From Lutibacter sp. (lineage in GTDB: Bacteria; Bacteroidota; Bacteroidia; Flavobacteriales; Flavobacteriaceae): a stretch of DNA of 6,205 bases. The translations under genes were made by a program, and so were the position numbers. Under the pieces are notes generated by a model. The model ran no database searches. It was not told the origin of the DNA and saw nothing but the letters and a program-made list of their open reading frames with translations. Shown here one piece after another: positions 1 to 6,205 of the stretch (the first letter of the stretch is position 1; every line of letters begins with the position of its first letter). The DNA lies in the NCBI GenBank assembly GCA_004195315.1, contig SDWL01000132.1, positions 1-6,205 of the forward strand, in the 5' to 3' direction.

Positions 1-15
1 ATCACAATTTAGAGG

Positions 16-61
16 TGTTAGAAATGTAGAGTTCTTTCTCTTTAGACTAACAAATATTTTT
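16..61 (+). terminator. Possible weak terminator hairpin with T-run
   Basis: TGTTAG at 16-21 pairs perfectly with CTAACA at 47-52, and an inner AGAG at 28-31 can pair with CTCT at 38-41, separated by an unpaired internal loop. A T-rich tail (ATATTTTT, 54-61) follows directly. This layout fits a factor-independent terminator for a gene lying left of the window. The stem is AT-rich and interrupted, so the call is tentative. Confidence 0.2.
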
Positions 62-62
62 G
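55..62 (+). promoter_or_regulatory. TAnnTTTG-like -7 box, without a matching -33 element
   Basis: TATTTTTG at 55-62 fits the Bacteroidota -7 consensus TAnnTTTG. I find no TTG/TTTG at the expected 17-23 nt upstream, so only half of the promoter signature is present. If it were used, transcription would begin around 68-70, just before the open frame of the first kinase gene. Such boxes occur by chance in AT-rich DNA. Confidence 0.15.
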
Positions 63-72
63 CCTAATTTAA

Positions 73-609
73 AATCCCACAACTTTTGGACTTGATCCAA
101 CAAAACCTACTCACAAAAAATTAGAAACTAATAAAAAAAAAGATAATTCAAAATCTTCATTAGATTTTCCAAACGTATTATTAGTTGAAATAGATAGCAA
201 AGGTAATGTTACCAAAACTAATAATAAAACATGTGAGGTTCTTGGATATGAAGAAAAACATATACTTGGTAAAAATTGGTTTGAGAATTTTCTTCCAGAA
301 AAAACAAAAAAAATTGTCCTTCCAATATCTAAAAAATTACTTTCAGGAGAACTAGACAACAATGAATATGTTGAAAATCTAATTCTTACAAAAAGTGGAA
401 AAGAAAGAATTGTTAGTTGGCACAACACAATAATAAGCAATGAAAACGACGCTATAATAGGATATTTAAGTATTGGAGAAGACATTACTGATCGTAAAAA
501 AACATCAGAACAACTTACACAAGCAATTAACATTATTGAAAGAAGCCTTTCTGTTATTTTTTTATGGAAAAATGTTGATAATTGGCCGGTTGAATATGTT
601 TCTAAAAAT
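73..609 (+). other. Start-less in-frame 5' extension encoding a PAS domain
   Basis: The frame of the first kinase gene stays open upstream of its first usable start (GTG 610) back to the TAA at 70-72. It is clearly coding: from about 166 to 510 it gives a full PAS domain, with the typical features VLGYEEKHILGK (about 238-273), an FLPE segment, a KSGKERIVSW strand and the closing DITDRK (481-498). A second PAS domain begins near 535 and is cut in its first third by GTG 610. No in-frame ATG, GTG or TTG exists between 73 and 609, and no in-frame stop either. Translation must therefore start elsewhere: through a frameshift, from a lost upstream part, or from a rare start codon. Otherwise the gene is a 5'-truncated remnant. 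Confidence 0.8.
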
Positions 610-3588
610 GTGCTACAACTTTTAGGTTATACCGCTGAAGATTTTATATCTGGTAAACTAAAATTTAAGGAGTTAATTCACCCAAACGATATTGGTTTTG
701 TGAATGAAGAGGTTACAGAGTATAGAAATAATATCACAAAATCATTTAGCCATAGACCTTACAGAATTATTACCAAGTCGGGTAGCATAAAGTGGATAAA
801 AGATGATACACAAATAAGAAGAAATACAAAAGGGGAAATAACACATTATGAAGGAATAATACTTGATATTACTCAAAGCGTAAAAGCAGAACAAGAGCTA
901 ATAAAAAGTAAATCAAAATTATTAAAAGCCCAAAGTGTAGCAAATATGGGTTTTTTAGACTGGGATTTAAAAACTAATAAAATTGAATTATCTGAATCGG
1001 TAATTGAGCTTTATGGTCTAAAACCTGGTATAAAATACATAGAAGCTGATGAATTAATTAAATTAGTTCATTTTGAGGATCTTGAAAAGGTTCAAAATAG
1101 TTTTGATTCTGCAATAAAGAATGATAAAAAACACATTGTAGATCATAGAATAATACGGCCTGATGGTAAAGTAATTTGGGTGCAGGCGATGGGAGATTTA
1201 AATTATGATAGCAAGGGCAATAAAAAAAATTTATTAGGCACTGTTGTTAATATTACTGATCGCATGCTATCTAGAAATAAGTTAATTGAAAGTGAAAATA
1301 AATTTAAGTTAATTATAGAAAACGCAGGAGATGCCATGTATATGGCAAATTTTGAAGGAGAAATTTTACAAGTAAACTCACTTGCGTGTAAAACTTTAGG
1401 TTATAGCGAAAAGGAGTTACTGAGTTTAAATATTACAGGATTAGATACGGAATTTGTAAATAAAAAGAAAGTAAAAAAGTTTTGGAATAACTTAGAGCCT
1501 GGTAAACCTTATACTTTAGAAACAAGACATAAACGCAAAGATGGCTCAGTTTTTCCTGTTGAAATTAAAATTGGGCTTACTACAATTAATTCAGAAAAAG
1601 TTACATTGGGATTTGCGAGAGACATCAGTGAACGAAAACAAGCAGAAAAACAACTAAAAAAAAGTGAAAAATTACTAAAAGAAGCTCAAAAAATAGCACA
1701 GCTAGGTCATTGGGAATTAAACTTGTTGGATAATAAATTAACTTGGTCTGATGAAATTTTTAGAATTTTTAATTTAAATCCACAGGAAGTTCAATCTACA
1801 TATAATTTATACTTAGAAAAAATTCACCCAAATGATAGAGATAAAGTTAATAAAGCTTATTTGGATTCATTAGAAAATAAAATACCTTATGAAATAACAC
1901 ACAGATTATTATTAAACTCAAATAAAATTAAATATATTTTAAATAAATGTGTTACAGAATTTAATGAAGAAGGTAACCCATTACGTTCATTAGGAACCGT
2001 TCAAGATATAACTAAAAGAATTCAAACCGAGCTTAAACTTGCCAAAAGTAGAGATAAACTTAAAGCAAGTGAAAAGAAGTTTAGGCAACTTTATGAAAAA
2101 TCTGGAGATGCCATAATGATAGGTGAAAACGGCAAATTTACTAGTGTGAATGTTGCGGCTGTTAAAATGTTTGGGCACGCAAATAAAAAAGAATTTTCAG
2201 AAGTTCATCCTTCAAAAATATCACCAAAATTACAACCTGACGGCTCTGATTCTTTTGAAAAAGTAGAAGAAATGATTAGAATTGCTACTGAAAAAGGAAC
2301 GCATAGGTTTGAATGGACACATAAAAAAAAGAATGGAAAAAAATTTCCAGTTGAAATTTTACTAACATCAATTTCAAACCAGCCAAATAACAAAATCATT
2401 CACGGAGTTTTAAGAGATATTACAGATCGTAAACTCATAGAATCAGAATTGATAGAAGCTAAAATAAAAGCAGAAGAAAGTGATCGTTTAAAAACGGAAT
2501 TTATTAGCAATATGTCTCACGAAATTAGAACGCCAATGAATGGTATTATGGGATTTTCTGAATTGCTAGCAGATCCAAACTTAATTGATGAGAAAAGAAA
2601 GCACTTTGTTCAAATAATTAAAAATAGCGGTAAACAATTACTACAAATAATTGATGATATTATAGAAATTTCAAAATTAGGAACAAAACAAATAAAAGTT
2701 TATGAAGAGCCAGTTAATTTAAACGATTTATTGTTAGAATTATTTTCGATTTTTGACACAAAAGCCAAAGAAAATAAGACGCCATTATATCTTAAAAAAG
2801 AGCTTTCAGATAAGCAAAGTGTCATATTAATAGATAGGTCTAAACTAAATAAAATACTAAGTAATTTATTAGAAAATGCATTAAAATTTACAAATACAGG
2901 TTCCATAGAATTTGGTTATAAATTTAAAAAACTAAACAAGTCTTTACTATTAGAAATTTATGTAAAAGATACAGGGGTTGGTATAAATTCAGAAGATCAA
3001 AAAATTATATTTGAACGTTTTGTACAAGCAGGAAAAGAAGTCTCAAAAAAAGTAAAAGGATTAGGTCTTGGATTGTCTATTGCCAAAGAAAATACCATGT
3101 TGTTAGGCGGAGAAATTTCAGTTGAATCAATAAAAGGAAAAGGAACTACTTTTTTTGTAACTATTCCTTACAAACCAGTATTTGATGAAATTAAAAATGA
3201 AACTCTTCAAGCAAAACAAACCATTTTAATTGTTGAAGATGAAGAAATAAATTATTTATATTTAGATACTTTACTAAAAGATGTATTAAAAATAAATTGT
3301 ACTATTTTACATGCAAAAAACGGTCAAGAAGCCATAGATATTTGTAAAAAAAACACAACCATAAACTTAATCCTTATGGATCTAAAAATGCCTGTAATGA
3401 ATGGCTATGAAGCTACAAAAGAGATAAAAAAATTGTATCCAAACATTCGTGTAATTGCCCAAACAGCCTATTCATCAAAAGAAGAACGAGAAAAAGCAAT
3501 GATAGTAGGTTGTGATGATTTTATTTCAAAACCAATAACTAAAGATTCTTTATTTAATATTATAAACAAATTTGTTCCACTAATATGA
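73..3588 (+). CDS. Hybrid sensor histidine kinase: six PAS domains, HisKA, HATPase_c, REC (5' end unresolved)
   Basis: This is a cytoplasmic hybrid two-component kinase that should autophosphorylate on His and pass the phosphate to its own receiver Asp. Counting residues from the codon at 73, six PAS domains lie at about 32-146, 155-273, 277-398, 407-525, 532-653 and 664-793. Most end in DIT/DIS-x-R or a similar motif and are joined by short coiled helices. HisKA has SHEIRTPMNG with the phosphoacceptor His816. HATPase_c has the N-box Asn935 (ENALKFT), G1 DTGVG at 966, an FERF F-box and G2 GLGLGL at 996-1001. The C-terminal REC domain (about 1050-1170) has acidic D1056/E1057, phospho-Asp1103 (LMDLKMPVMNG), Thr1131 and Lys1153, so all catalytic residues are present. 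There is no transmembrane segment, signal peptide, Hpt or DNA-binding domain. The ligand cannot be read from the sequence. The coordinates mark the open frame, since the first standard start is GTG 610, inside PAS 2. A second kinase gene follows with a 4-nt overlap. Family assignment is secure; whether the gene is intact is not. Confidence 0.88.
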   Translation, partial: NPTTFGLDPTKPTHKKLETNKKKDNSKSSLDFPNVLLVEIDSKGNVTKTNNKTCEVLGYEEKHILGKNWFENFLPEKTKKIVLPISKKLLSGELDNNEYVENLILTKSGKERIVSWHNTIISNENDAIIGYLSIGEDITDRKKTSEQLTQAINIIERSLSVIFLWKNVDNWPVEYVSKNVLQLLGYTAEDFISGKLKFKELIHPNDIGFVNEEVTEYRNNITKSFSHRPYRIITKSGSIKWIKDDTQIRRNTKGEITHYEGIILDITQSVKAEQELIKSKSKLLKAQSVANMGFLDWDLKTNKIELSESVIELYGLKPGIKYIEADELIKLVHFEDLEKVQNSFDSAIKNDKKHIVDHRIIRPDGKVIWVQAMGDLNYDSKGNKKNLLGTVVNITDRMLSRNKLIESENKFKLIIENAGDAMYMANFEGEILQVNSLACKTLGYSEKELLSLNITGLDTEFVNKKKVKKFWNNLEPGKPYTLETRHKRKDGSVFPVEIKIGLTTINSEKVTLGFARDISERKQAEKQLKKSEKLLKEAQKIAQLGHWELNLLDNKLTWSDEIFRIFNLNPQEVQSTYNLYLEKIHPNDRDKVNKAYLDSLENKIPYEITHRLLLNSNKIKYILNKCVTEFNEEGNPLRSLGTVQDITKRIQTELKLAKSRDKLKASEKKFRQLYEKSGDAIMIGENGKFTSVNVAAVKMFGHANKKEFSEVHPSKISPKLQPDGSDSFEKVEEMIRIATEKGTHRFEWTHKKKNGKKFPVEILLTSISNQPNNKIIHGVLRDITDRKLIESELIEAKIKAEESDRLKTEFISNMSHEIRTPMNGIMGFSELLADPNLIDEKRKHFVQIIKNSGKQLLQIIDDIIEISKLGTKQIKVYEEPVNLNDLLLELFSIFDTKAKENKTPLYLKKELSDKQSVILIDRSKLNKILSNLLENALKFTNTGSIEFGYKFKKLNKSLLLEIYVKDTGVGINSEDQKIIFERFVQAGKEVSKKVKGLGLGLSIAKENTMLLGGEISVESIKGKGTTFFVTIPYKPVFDEIKNETLQAKQTILIVEDEEINYLYLDTLLKDVLKINCTILHAKNGQEAIDICKKNTTINLILMDLKMPVMNGYEATKEIKKLYPNIRVIAQTAYSSKEEREKAMIVGCDDFISKPITKDSLFNIINKFVPLI
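919..1641 (+). repeat. Two-PAS module, copy 1 (PAS 3-4 of the first kinase)
   Basis: PAS 3 opens with LLKAQSVANMGFLDWDL and PAS 4 with FKLIIENAGDAMYM. PAS 5 and PAS 6 repeat these two openings in the same order (see copy 2). The spacing between equivalent points is about 250-265 residues. The copies are diverged at protein level, so this is a protein-level repeat and not a fresh DNA duplication. It suggests that the sensor array grew by duplicating a pair of domains. Confidence 0.5.
1672..2436 (+). repeat. Two-PAS module, copy 2 (PAS 5-6 of the first kinase)
   Basis: PAS 5 opens with LLKEAQKIAQLGHWELNL and matches PAS 3. PAS 6 opens with FRQLYEKSGDAIMI and matches PAS 4. PAS 4 and PAS 6 also share the middle block FPVEI preceded by H-K-R/K-K-D/N-G. 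PAS 3 and PAS 5 are of the PAS_3-like type with a conserved H-F/P-x-D block (VHFEDLEKV and IHPNDRDKV). Confidence 0.5.
2470..2900 (+). repeat. Kinase-core paralogous repeat, copy 1 (first kinase)
   Basis: This stretch runs from AEESDRLKTEF just before HisKA to FTNTG in the ATP-binding domain. It aligns without gaps to 5775-6205 in the next gene. By eye about 110 of 144 residues are identical. Exact DNA matches include 23 nt at 2473-2495 (equal to 5778-5800) and 22 nt at 2858-2879 (equal to 6163-6184). The similarity fades upstream of AEESD, where the sensor halves differ. Copy 2 is cut by the window edge, so the repeat probably continues. Confidence 0.85.
3585..3588 (+). promoter_or_regulatory. 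ATGA stop-start overlap (likely translational coupling)
   Basis: The TGA stop of the first kinase (3586-3588) overlaps the ATG start of the second (3585-3587). No Shine-Dalgarno-like purine block lies in the 20 nt upstream, which fits a ribosome that terminates and re-initiates on the same mRNA. No promoter or terminator is visible between the genes, so they should form one transcription unit. Confidence 0.8.
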
Positions 3589-6205
3589 AAAGTCAACAAA
3601 AATATATTGAAGAAACATTAGCGTTATTTACACAAAACAGATATAAAAATAACGATATTGATTTTCTAAAAGATATAGCAGCGTTTATAGTTAATCTATT
3701 TAATGTTGATTATGTATTAATTAACAAATATTCCCTCCAAAACCCAAGTATTACAGAAACAGTTGTGTTTTGTGATAAAAATGGTTTTCTTTCTAATTTA
3801 TCATATGAATTAGCAAATACACCTTGTGAAAATATAATTAATCAAAATACTTGTGTCTTTTCAAATAATATACAATCACTTTTCCCTAATGATAAATTTT
3901 TAGTACAATTGAATGTTGATAGTTATATTGGCACACCCTTATGGAGCTCTACAGGCGATCCAATTGGTTTATTAGCCATTTTAGATAGTAAACCAATAAA
4001 AGAAACAAAAATTATAGGGACAATTTTACAAATAGCTGCTGTTAAAATAGAGCATATTCTTGAAAAAACACTTTATGATAATAAATTAGAATTACAAATC
4101 AAAGATTTAAAAACTTCAAAAGATAAAATTCAAGAAAGTGAAGAAAAATTTAAAAATTTAACGAACCTTACTTTTGAAGGAATTTTAATTCATAGTAATC
4201 TAAATGTTATTGATTTAAACCATTCATTTGAAAAAATGTTTGGCTATAAGAAAGATGAGTTACTAGGAAAAAATATAATAGATATTATTTTTCCAAAAAA
4301 ATATCACAAATCAATTTTAAAAAAAGGTAAAGATAAATATGTTTTACCATATGAAATTGAAGCAATTAGAAAAGATGGAACTATTTTTCCTGTTGAAATA
4401 GAAGCTAGAAATATTATAACTGAGGATAATAAGGAAATTAGAGTTGCAGCTTTAAGAGATTTAACCGAAAAAAATAAAACTCGAGAGCAAACCCAAAAAT
4501 TAACAACAGCGGTTGAGCAAAGTGCTAATACAATTATAATAACAGATACACAAGGAAATATAGAATACGTAAACCCAAAATTTACAGAAATTACAAGATT
4601 TTCTTCAGAGGAAGTAATTGGACAAAATCCAAGAATTATAAATTCTGGAAATCAACCAAAAGAATATTATGCTGAAATGTGGAAAACCATAACAGCTGGT
4701 AAAATTTGGCATGGTGAATTTCAAAATAAATCTAAATATGGTTCATTATATTGGGAACAAGTAACAATTACCCCTATAAAAAATGAATTAGGAGAAATCA
4801 CAAATTATTTAGCAGTTAAAGAAGATATAACGAAGCGTAAAAAAGCTGAATTACAATTAAATATTGCATTCGATACAATTAAAGAGAATGAAAAGTACCT
4901 AACCACTATTTTAAAAACCACCAACGAAGGTTTTTGGGTTATAAATACTGAAGCTAAAACATTAGAAGTAAACCCTGAGATGTGTAAAATTTTAGGAAGC
5001 AATAAAGCTGAAATTATTGGAGCATCAATTTTTGAATTTGTAGATGAGGTAAACGGCGAAGTTTTTGAATCTCAAATGAAAAAGAGAGATTTAGGGTTAT
5101 CTTCAACCTATGAAATTAAATTGAAAAAAAGCAATGGCAAAAATGTACCTTGTTTGTTTAAAACATCACCAATTTACAATAATCAAAATGTACGAATTGG
5201 TTCTTTTGCAATGGTTACAGATATTTCTGCATTAAAAAAAGTGCAAGATATTTCAGAAAATAAAAATCAAGAATTGCTAAAATTAAGCAATGAATTATCC
5301 AATAAAAACAAGCTACTTATAGAAAGTAATACCCGATTTATAAGTTTATTTGAAGAAAGTCCAGTTTCTATTTGGGAACAAGATTTTTCAGAAGTTGTAC
5401 AACATATAAATTCAAAAGATATAAAAAATATTAAATTATATTTAAATGAAAACCCTGAATTTACTCAAGAGTGTATCTCAAAAATTAATATTTTAAATGT
5501 AAATAAAAAAACGCTAGACTTATTAGGTGTTAAAAGCAAGGAAGAACTAATTACTCATATGTGGAAAACCAATAGTGAAAAAGCTATAAATGCAGTAATA
5601 AATGAAATCGCATCAATTGTATTAGGTAATAAAGAGTTTAGAAGCGAAACAGAATTTATAGGTACTAACAATGAGGTTATTACAGCAATGATAAAATCTA
5701 CAGTAATTGATGATAAATGGAAAGTGATAGCTTCTGTTATTGATATTTCAGAATTAAATAAAGCAAAAGAAAAAGCGGAAGAAAGTGATCGTTTAAAAAC
5801 AGAGTTTCTAAACAATATGTCACATGAAATTAGAACACCAATGAATGGTATTTTAGGATTTTCAGAAATGTTAAATGAACCCGATTTAGATTTACAAAAG
5901 CGAAATAATTTTGTGAATATCATTCAAAGTAGTGGAAACCAATTATTGCAAATAATTGATGATATTTTAGAAATTTCTAGGTTGGAAACTAAGCAAGTGA
6001 AAGTATTAGAAGAAGAAGTTTGTTTAAATGATACGCTATTAGAACTTTTTTCAATTTTTGATATAAAAGCAAAAGAAAATAAAACACCTCTGTATCTTAA
6101 AAAACAACTTTCTGATAAAGAAAGCATTATAATTTCAGATAAAACAAAACTTCATAAAATATTAAGTAATTTATTAGAAAATGCTTTAAAATTTACGAAT
6201 AATGG
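3585..6205 (+). CDS. Sensor histidine kinase: GAF, four PAS domains, HisKA, HATPase_c (3' end outside window)
   Basis: The frame is open from ATG 3585 to the window edge (873 full codons, no stop), so the product is incomplete. Residues 20-160 resemble a GAF domain (FLKDIAAFIVNLFNVDYVLI near the start, IGTPLW and GLLAILD near the end). Four PAS domains follow at about 185-296, 299-422, 436-556 and 582-724. PAS 2 carries GQNPRIINSG (NPR at 348-350) and IWHGEF (Trp375), as in NifL-type PAS domains. PAS 4 is divergent, with SPVSIWEQDFSEV and a roughly 45-residue helical insert before the core resumes at LNVNKKTLDLLG. HisKA has SHEIRTPMNG with phosphoacceptor His747. The ATP-binding domain is cut just after its N-box (ENALKFT, Asn866). 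No membrane segment or signal peptide is seen, so the protein should be cytoplasmic. The start is supported by the 4-nt overlap with the preceding gene. By analogy with that gene a G-box region and perhaps a receiver domain should lie beyond the edge, but this cannot be seen. The ligand is unknown. Confidence 0.92.
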   Translation, partial: MKSQQKYIEETLALFTQNRYKNNDIDFLKDIAAFIVNLFNVDYVLINKYSLQNPSITETVVFCDKNGFLSNLSYELANTPCENIINQNTCVFSNNIQSLFPNDKFLVQLNVDSYIGTPLWSSTGDPIGLLAILDSKPIKETKIIGTILQIAAVKIEHILEKTLYDNKLELQIKDLKTSKDKIQESEEKFKNLTNLTFEGILIHSNLNVIDLNHSFEKMFGYKKDELLGKNIIDIIFPKKYHKSILKKGKDKYVLPYEIEAIRKDGTIFPVEIEARNIITEDNKEIRVAALRDLTEKNKTREQTQKLTTAVEQSANTIIITDTQGNIEYVNPKFTEITRFSSEEVIGQNPRIINSGNQPKEYYAEMWKTITAGKIWHGEFQNKSKYGSLYWEQVTITPIKNELGEITNYLAVKEDITKRKKAELQLNIAFDTIKENEKYLTTILKTTNEGFWVINTEAKTLEVNPEMCKILGSNKAEIIGASIFEFVDEVNGEVFESQMKKRDLGLSSTYEIKLKKSNGKNVPCLFKTSPIYNNQNVRIGSFAMVTDISALKKVQDISENKNQELLKLSNELSNKNKLLIESNTRFISLFEESPVSIWEQDFSEVVQHINSKDIKNIKLYLNENPEFTQECISKINILNVNKKTLDLLGVKSKEELITHMWKTNSEKAINAVINEIASIVLGNKEFRSETEFIGTNNEVITAMIKSTVIDDKWKVIASVIDISELNKAKEKAEESDRLKTEFLNNMSHEIRTPMNGILGFSEMLNEPDLDLQKRNNFVNIIQSSGNQLLQIIDDILEISRLETKQVKVLEEEVCLNDTLLELFSIFDIKAKENKTPLYLKKQLSDKESIIISDKTKLHKILSNLLENALKFTNN
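5775..6205 (+). repeat. Kinase-core paralogous repeat, copy 2 (second kinase, cut by window edge)
   Basis: This is the partner of 2470-2900. It begins at AEESDRLKTEF and reaches FTNNG at the last base. It has the same length (431 nt) with no insertion or deletion. The most conserved stretches surround the phosphoacceptor His, QLLQIIDDI, the LLELFSIFD to KAKENKTPLYLKK block, and the N-box. The least conserved is the loop after GFSE (LADPNLIDEK versus MLNEPDLDLQK). Confidence 0.85.

Larger units (their letters stand above)
1..72. other. Left-edge segment without a recognisable gene
   Basis: No frame gives a recognisable protein. On the plus strand, frame 2 is open from the window edge to a TAA at 65-67 and frame 3 to a TAG at 27-29. 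Either could be the last few codons of an upstream gene, but both are too short to identify. Frame 1 has stops at 10-12 and 70-72. The segment contains the imperfect hairpin and the TAnnTTTG-like box listed separately. It could be an intergenic spacer, or the edge of an inserted element that removed the 5' end of the following kinase gene. The sequence alone does not decide between these. Confidence 0.4.

Noticed and set aside
111..533. Minus-strand open frame of 140 codons
   Set aside because: It is antisense to the PAS 1 coding region. Its Ser/Leu/Phe-rich product is what the reverse strand of AT-rich coding DNA gives, and it matches no domain.
610..612. GTG 610 as the true start of the first kinase
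   Set aside because: It lies in the first third of PAS 2, and the frame upstream encodes a complete PAS domain. Starting here would give a broken domain at the N-terminus.
3565..3576. Perfect 12-nt palindrome AACAAATTTGTT near the end of the first kinase
   Set aside because: It encodes conserved-looking C-terminal residues (NKFV) of the receiver domain. Short AT-rich palindromes are expected by chance, and there is no T-run after it to make a terminator.
4611..4640. LOV photoreceptor domain in the second kinase
   Set aside because: The LOV signature needs GxNCRFLQ with a reactive Cys. Here the motif is GQNPRIIN, with Pro at that position.
5555..6127. Two minus-strand open frames (122 and 67 codons) antisense to the second kinase
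   Set aside because: The plus strand here clearly encodes PAS 4, HisKA and the ATPase N-box. The 67-codon antisense frame resembles one opposite the first kinase (2700-2906) only because the plus-strand cores are paralogous.
73..6205. Transmembrane or periplasmic sensor domains
   Set aside because: No hydrophobic stretch of about 20 residues is present in either protein. All recognised domains are soluble cytoplasmic types.
1..6205. RNA genes, CRISPR arrays or complete insertion sequences
   Set aside because: No tRNA-like cloverleaf, rRNA segment, short regularly spaced repeat array or transposase frame was found. The only repeats are the paralogous kinase cores and the PAS domains.

Overview
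The window is AT-rich DNA whose coding style (A/T-ending codons, poly-lysine/asparagine stretches, no clear Shine-Dalgarno sites, one TAnnTTTG-like box) suggests a member of the Bacteroidota, probably class Flavobacteriia. This placement is an inference from composition and protein style, not from a marker gene.

Almost the whole window is two tandem plus-strand genes for large multi-PAS sensor histidine kinases. Positions 1-72 hold no recognisable gene: only an imperfect hairpin followed by a T-run, and a lone -7-like box. From 73 to 3588 one open frame encodes a soluble hybrid kinase with the order PAS x6 - HisKA - HATPase_c - REC. Its 5' end is abnormal. The frame is clearly coding from about 166 (a complete PAS domain), yet there is no ATG, GTG or TTG in frame between the stop at 70-72 and a GTG at 610, which lies inside the second PAS domain. 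The gene is therefore 5'-truncated, frameshifted, or uses a non-standard start.

The second gene starts at ATG 3585, overlapping the TGA of the first by four bases (ATGA), and runs off the right edge without a stop. It encodes GAF - PAS x4 - HisKA - start of HATPase_c. The two kinase cores are close paralogues: about three quarters identical over 144 residues, with no gaps and with 22-23 nt exact matches. The sensor halves are different in architecture. The pair looks like a duplicated kinase core carrying different sensor arrays, translated together. Neither protein shows a membrane segment or signal peptide, so both should sense in the cytoplasm.

I see no RNA gene, CRISPR array or complete mobile element. 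The most notable points are the start-less 5' end of gene 1, the duplicated kinase core with divergent sensors, an internal two-PAS duplication in gene 1, and a NifL-like PAS domain (possible flavin binder) in gene 2. These are variations on a well-known signalling family, and I do not find evidence for a wholly new type of system.
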